A stretch of DNA of 9,282 nt from Peptococcaceae bacterium. Its GTDB lineage: Bacteria > Bacillota > Peptococcia > Peptococcales > Peptococcaceae. Shown here one piece after another: positions 7,220 through 9,282 of this stretch (its first letter is position 1; each line of letters begins with the position of its first letter). The translations under genes and the position numbers were made by a program. The notes beneath the pieces were generated by a model that was given only the letters and a program-made list of their open reading frames with translations, made no database searches and was not told the DNA's origin. The stretch lies in contig JAGARS010000180.1 in NCBI GenBank assembly GCA_017622155.1, positions 1 through 9,282 of the forward strand. Reading direction: 5' to 3'.

Positions 7220-8479
7220 ATGTATTATTATCGTATTCAGGACAGGATTGTGGTATCTTCTGAACTGCTGGAAAATACCATACAGGTAAGTGAAGCGGAA
7301 GCCTGCAAAGCAGCTGCTCCTGTGTATCTGAACAGCAAACATAGAAACAGCAAAACAGTATATTGCATCAATCATCCCGCATATTTTGCAGAAACCGATG
7401 AAGATTTATGGTGTCTGGACACTGCACAGATGGATAAGATAGCCCAATCCCTTACAGATATTCCTGACTGGCTGATAAAAAAAGCGCTGGAAGGTGCTAT
7501 TTGCGGGGTATCTTCTGTAGATGCGCTGCAGTGTCAGCTTGCACATAACAATGCAGCCGGCCCCAAAAAACGGGTGCATATTGCTGCCATGGGTGATGTG
7601 GGCGGTACGCTGCTCATTGGGCTTACACTGCTTGGCGATGATGTGATTGACAGCATTGGGATTTATGACTTCAACGAAGCTTTGTGTACCCGGTGGGAAC
7701 ACGAAATCAATCAGATTGCATATCCGTGGCAGTATCATCGTCTGCCGCGCGTTGATGTCATTACAGAAGAACAATTATTTGACTGCGATGTGTTTGTATT
7801 CTGTGCTTCCAAATCCATTCCGGCAGTAGGCAATGAGGCAGGTGATGTGCGAATGGCACAGCTGGAAGCCAATACAGCAATCATTGCACAGTATGGCCAA
7901 CTGGCCAGAAACGCTGAATTTGACGGTTTGTTTGCAGTGGTATCCGATCCGGTGGATTTATTGTGTCAGCGGGTATATGCTGCCAGCAACTGTAATGCAA
8001 AGGGTATATGGGATGCAAACGGTCTTCGTCCGGAACAGGTGCAAGGCTACGGTTTGGGTGTGATGAATAGTCGAGCTGCATATTATGCCAAACAGGATGC
8101 GCGATTTACACAGTTTCTCACCGAAGGGCGAGCATATGGCCCTCATGGCAGCAAACTGGTTATTGCAGACAGTGTAGCATCGTATCATCATGAGCTTTCT
8201 ATGGAACTGACGCAGAAAACCGTGCAGGCCAATCTGGAGGTGCGGGCCCTTGGATTTAAGCCATATATTGCTCCGGCATTGTCATCAGCGGCTATCTCTA
8301 TATTGCTGACTTTGCGTGGTGAATGGCATTACAGTGCTAATTATCTGGGCGGTATTTATATGGGATGCAAAAACAGAAGTACGCGCTATGGCGTAGAGCT
8401 GGAACATTTGCCTTTGCCCGCTTTGCTGTTAGAACGTATTCAAGAGGCACAGCAGGAACTAAAATCTTTTCAGGTATAG
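7220..8479 (+). CDS. Divergent lactate/malate dehydrogenase-like NAD-binding protein
   Basis: A 419-aa cytoplasmic protein with the fold signature of the lactate/malate dehydrogenase superfamily after an extra N-terminal region of about 115 aa that I do not recognise. Rossmann part: beta strand then MGDVGGT (124-130) for the dinucleotide phosphates, ending the second strand at D150, which suits NAD ribose binding. Next come VFVFCAS (191-197), an arginine (R211) placed like the substrate-loop Arg of LDH, and VSDPVDLL (241-248) matching the family's SNPVD. YGLGVMNSR (277-285) matches the GxxLDSAR segment, and GPHGSK (307-312) matches GEHGDS with the catalytic His kept as H309. Two changes stand out: the Asn of SNPVD is D243, and the catalytic Asp of LDSAR seems to be Met or Asn (282-283). 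It is therefore probably an oxidoreductase on an unusual substrate, or a non-catalytic relative. It sits 11 bases after the multidomain gene and 15 before the flavoprotein gene. Confidence 0.85.
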   Translation: MYYYRIQDRIVVSSELLENTIQVSEAEACKAAAPVYLNSKHRNSKTVYCINHPAYFAETDEDLWCLDTAQMDKIAQSLTDIPDWLIKKALEGAICGVSSVDALQCQLAHNNAAGPKKRVHIAAMGDVGGTLLIGLTLLGDDVIDSIGIYDFNEALCTRWEHEINQIAYPWQYHRLPRVDVITEEQLFDCDVFVFCASKSIPAVGNEAGDVRMAQLEANTAIIAQYGQLARNAEFDGLFAVVSDPVDLLCQRVYAASNCNAKGIWDANGLRPEQVQGYGLGVMNSRAAYYAKQDARFTQFLTEGRAYGPHGSKLVIADSVASYHHELSMELTQKTVQANLEVRALGFKPYIAPALSSAAISILLTLRGEWHYSANYLGGIYMGCKNRSTRYGVELEHLPLPALLLERIQEAQQELKSFQV

Positions 8480-8494
8480 ACAGAGGTGAGACAT

Positions 8495-9282
8495 ATGCAT
8501 GCAGACAATCAAACACCGCTTTTAATCATTATGCCGGAAGATGCAGAGCAGCGTTATAATGAACGTCTGCATCAGGTATTGCAATATGGCATTGGGCAGA
8601 ATACTGCCGAATACTGGACAAAAGCAGATCAGTTTGAGCCGGTTCAGCATCGGCGAATCCTGTTTGTCATCAATGCAGGTACCGATGGGACAAATCTGGA
8701 ATATCAGAAATTTTTGCGTATCTTGCGACGCAATCCCCATTGCCTGACCGGATGTGTCGGGGCTGTGATTGTGGATAGTCAGAATGAGCTGTATACCAAA
8801 GATATTGCACGGGAACTTGTATTTGCGGCGAATATGTGCGGATGTGCGTTTCCGGGCAAACCGCTGGCAGAAGGCACATTATCGCTTGATAATTTTATCA
8901 TACAGGCACGGAATCGCCAAACAGACCGAATGGGTGCATATCTGGAATCGGCTAAGGAGCTGATTGTACAATTACTGGCCTTTCAGATGCCAAAACATCG
9001 CAAACCGCAGATATTGGCAGTACATGCCAGCAATCGTGAAACATCCAATACGTTGACACTCTGGCGTAAAGTAAAGCAGCATCTGACGGAAGATTGCTCC
9101 ATACAGGAAATATCTTTACAGAATGGTACGGTGGTGGATTGTACCGGATGTACATTCAGCACCTGTAAACATTTTGGCGAATTGTGCAGCTGTTTTTACG
9201 GCGGTGTAATGGTAGAGGAAGTGTATCCGGCCATATTAGACTGCGATGCACTGGTAATGATTTGTCCAAATTATAATGATGC
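8495..9282 (+). CDS. Flavodoxin-fold protein with Cys cluster, probable iron-sulfur flavoprotein (3' partial)
   Basis: The frame starts at ATG 8495, four bases after AGAGGTGAG (8482-8490), and stays open to the window end; 262 codons are seen and the C-terminus is missing. From about residue 171 it resembles the NADPH-dependent FMN reductase / iron-sulfur flavoprotein family: strand ILAVHASN (173-180) with a Ser/Asn/Thr-rich phosphate loop (179-186), a cysteine cluster C216-x2-C219-x4-C224-x6-C231-x-C233, then DALVMICPNYND (251-262), matching the family's ...ADgiiigsPvYn strand before the flavin-binding loop. Characterised relatives bind FMN and a [4Fe-4S] cluster and carry out electron transfer. 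The first 165 residues are unusual for the family. They include a strand-loop RILFVINAGTDGTN (54-67) and a conserved-looking segment around ELYTKDIARELVF (98-110) with C115, C117 and a PGKP turn, perhaps a degenerate second flavodoxin-like unit. The 15-base gap to the dehydrogenase-like gene implies co-expression and a redox role in the same pathway. Confidence 0.8.
   Translation, partial: MHADNQTPLLIIMPEDAEQRYNERLHQVLQYGIGQNTAEYWTKADQFEPVQHRRILFVINAGTDGTNLEYQKFLRILRRNPHCLTGCVGAVIVDSQNELYTKDIARELVFAANMCGCAFPGKPLAEGTLSLDNFIIQARNRQTDRMGAYLESAKELIVQLLAFQMPKHRKPQILAVHASNRETSNTLTLWRKVKQHLTEDCSIQEISLQNGTVVDCTGCTFSTCKHFGELCSCFYGGVMVEEVYPAILDCDALVMICPNYND

Noticed and set aside
1..9282. Mobile element, CRISPR array, toxin-antitoxin or phage-defence locus
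   Set aside because: I found no transposase, terminal repeats, spaced direct repeats, small paired genes or known defence effector motifs. The HD and nucleotidyltransferase signatures fit YqeK/NadD-type metabolism better than CBASS- or Cas10-like systems.

Overview
The window reads as chromosome of an anaerobic Bacillota (Firmicutes) bacterium, probably a clostridial or related gut-type lineage. This is inference. It rests on strong AGGAGG-type ribosome binding sites, a two-domain rubrerythrin, a YxiN/DbpA-type RNA helicase, moderate GC, and redox enzymes typical of anaerobes. I cannot name a genus. All real genes lie on the + strand.

Layout. (1) Bases 1-987 are the 3' part of a DEAD-box RNA helicase with a DbpA-type rRNA-binding tail; its start lies before the window. 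(2) A 133-base AT-rich gap holds a weak A/T stem-loop, a second hairpin and a perfect 17-base palindrome just before the next ribosome binding site. (3) Bases 1121-1663 encode rubrerythrin, closed by a clear intrinsic terminator at 1685-1716. (4) A fresh promoter near 1755-1783 starts a tight co-directional run that continues past the window end: a 162-aa single-pass membrane protein (1818-2306), a 1627-aa multidomain protein (2325-7208), a divergent lactate/malate-dehydrogenase-like protein (7220-8479), and a flavodoxin-fold, Cys-rich flavoprotein cut by the window end (8495 onward). Gaps inside this run are 18, 11 and 15 bases, each with its own Shine-Dalgarno sequence, so it is almost certainly one operon.

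The operon is the interesting part. The 1627-aa protein joins, in order, a YqeK-like HD phosphohydrolase domain, a long helical HEAT-like repeat array, a NadD-like nucleotidyltransferase domain with an altered active-site signature, a possible GNAT-like domain and a phosphoribosyltransferase-like C-terminal domain. It is followed by an NAD-type Rossmann dehydrogenase relative with altered catalytic positions and then by a probable iron-sulfur flavoprotein. Together they look like a nucleotide or dinucleotide-cofactor making/breaking machine coupled to redox enzymes. I know of no characterised system with this composition. The domain calls come from motifs I can see; the pathway idea is inference.

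I saw no tRNA, rRNA, CRISPR array, insertion sequence or phage gene.
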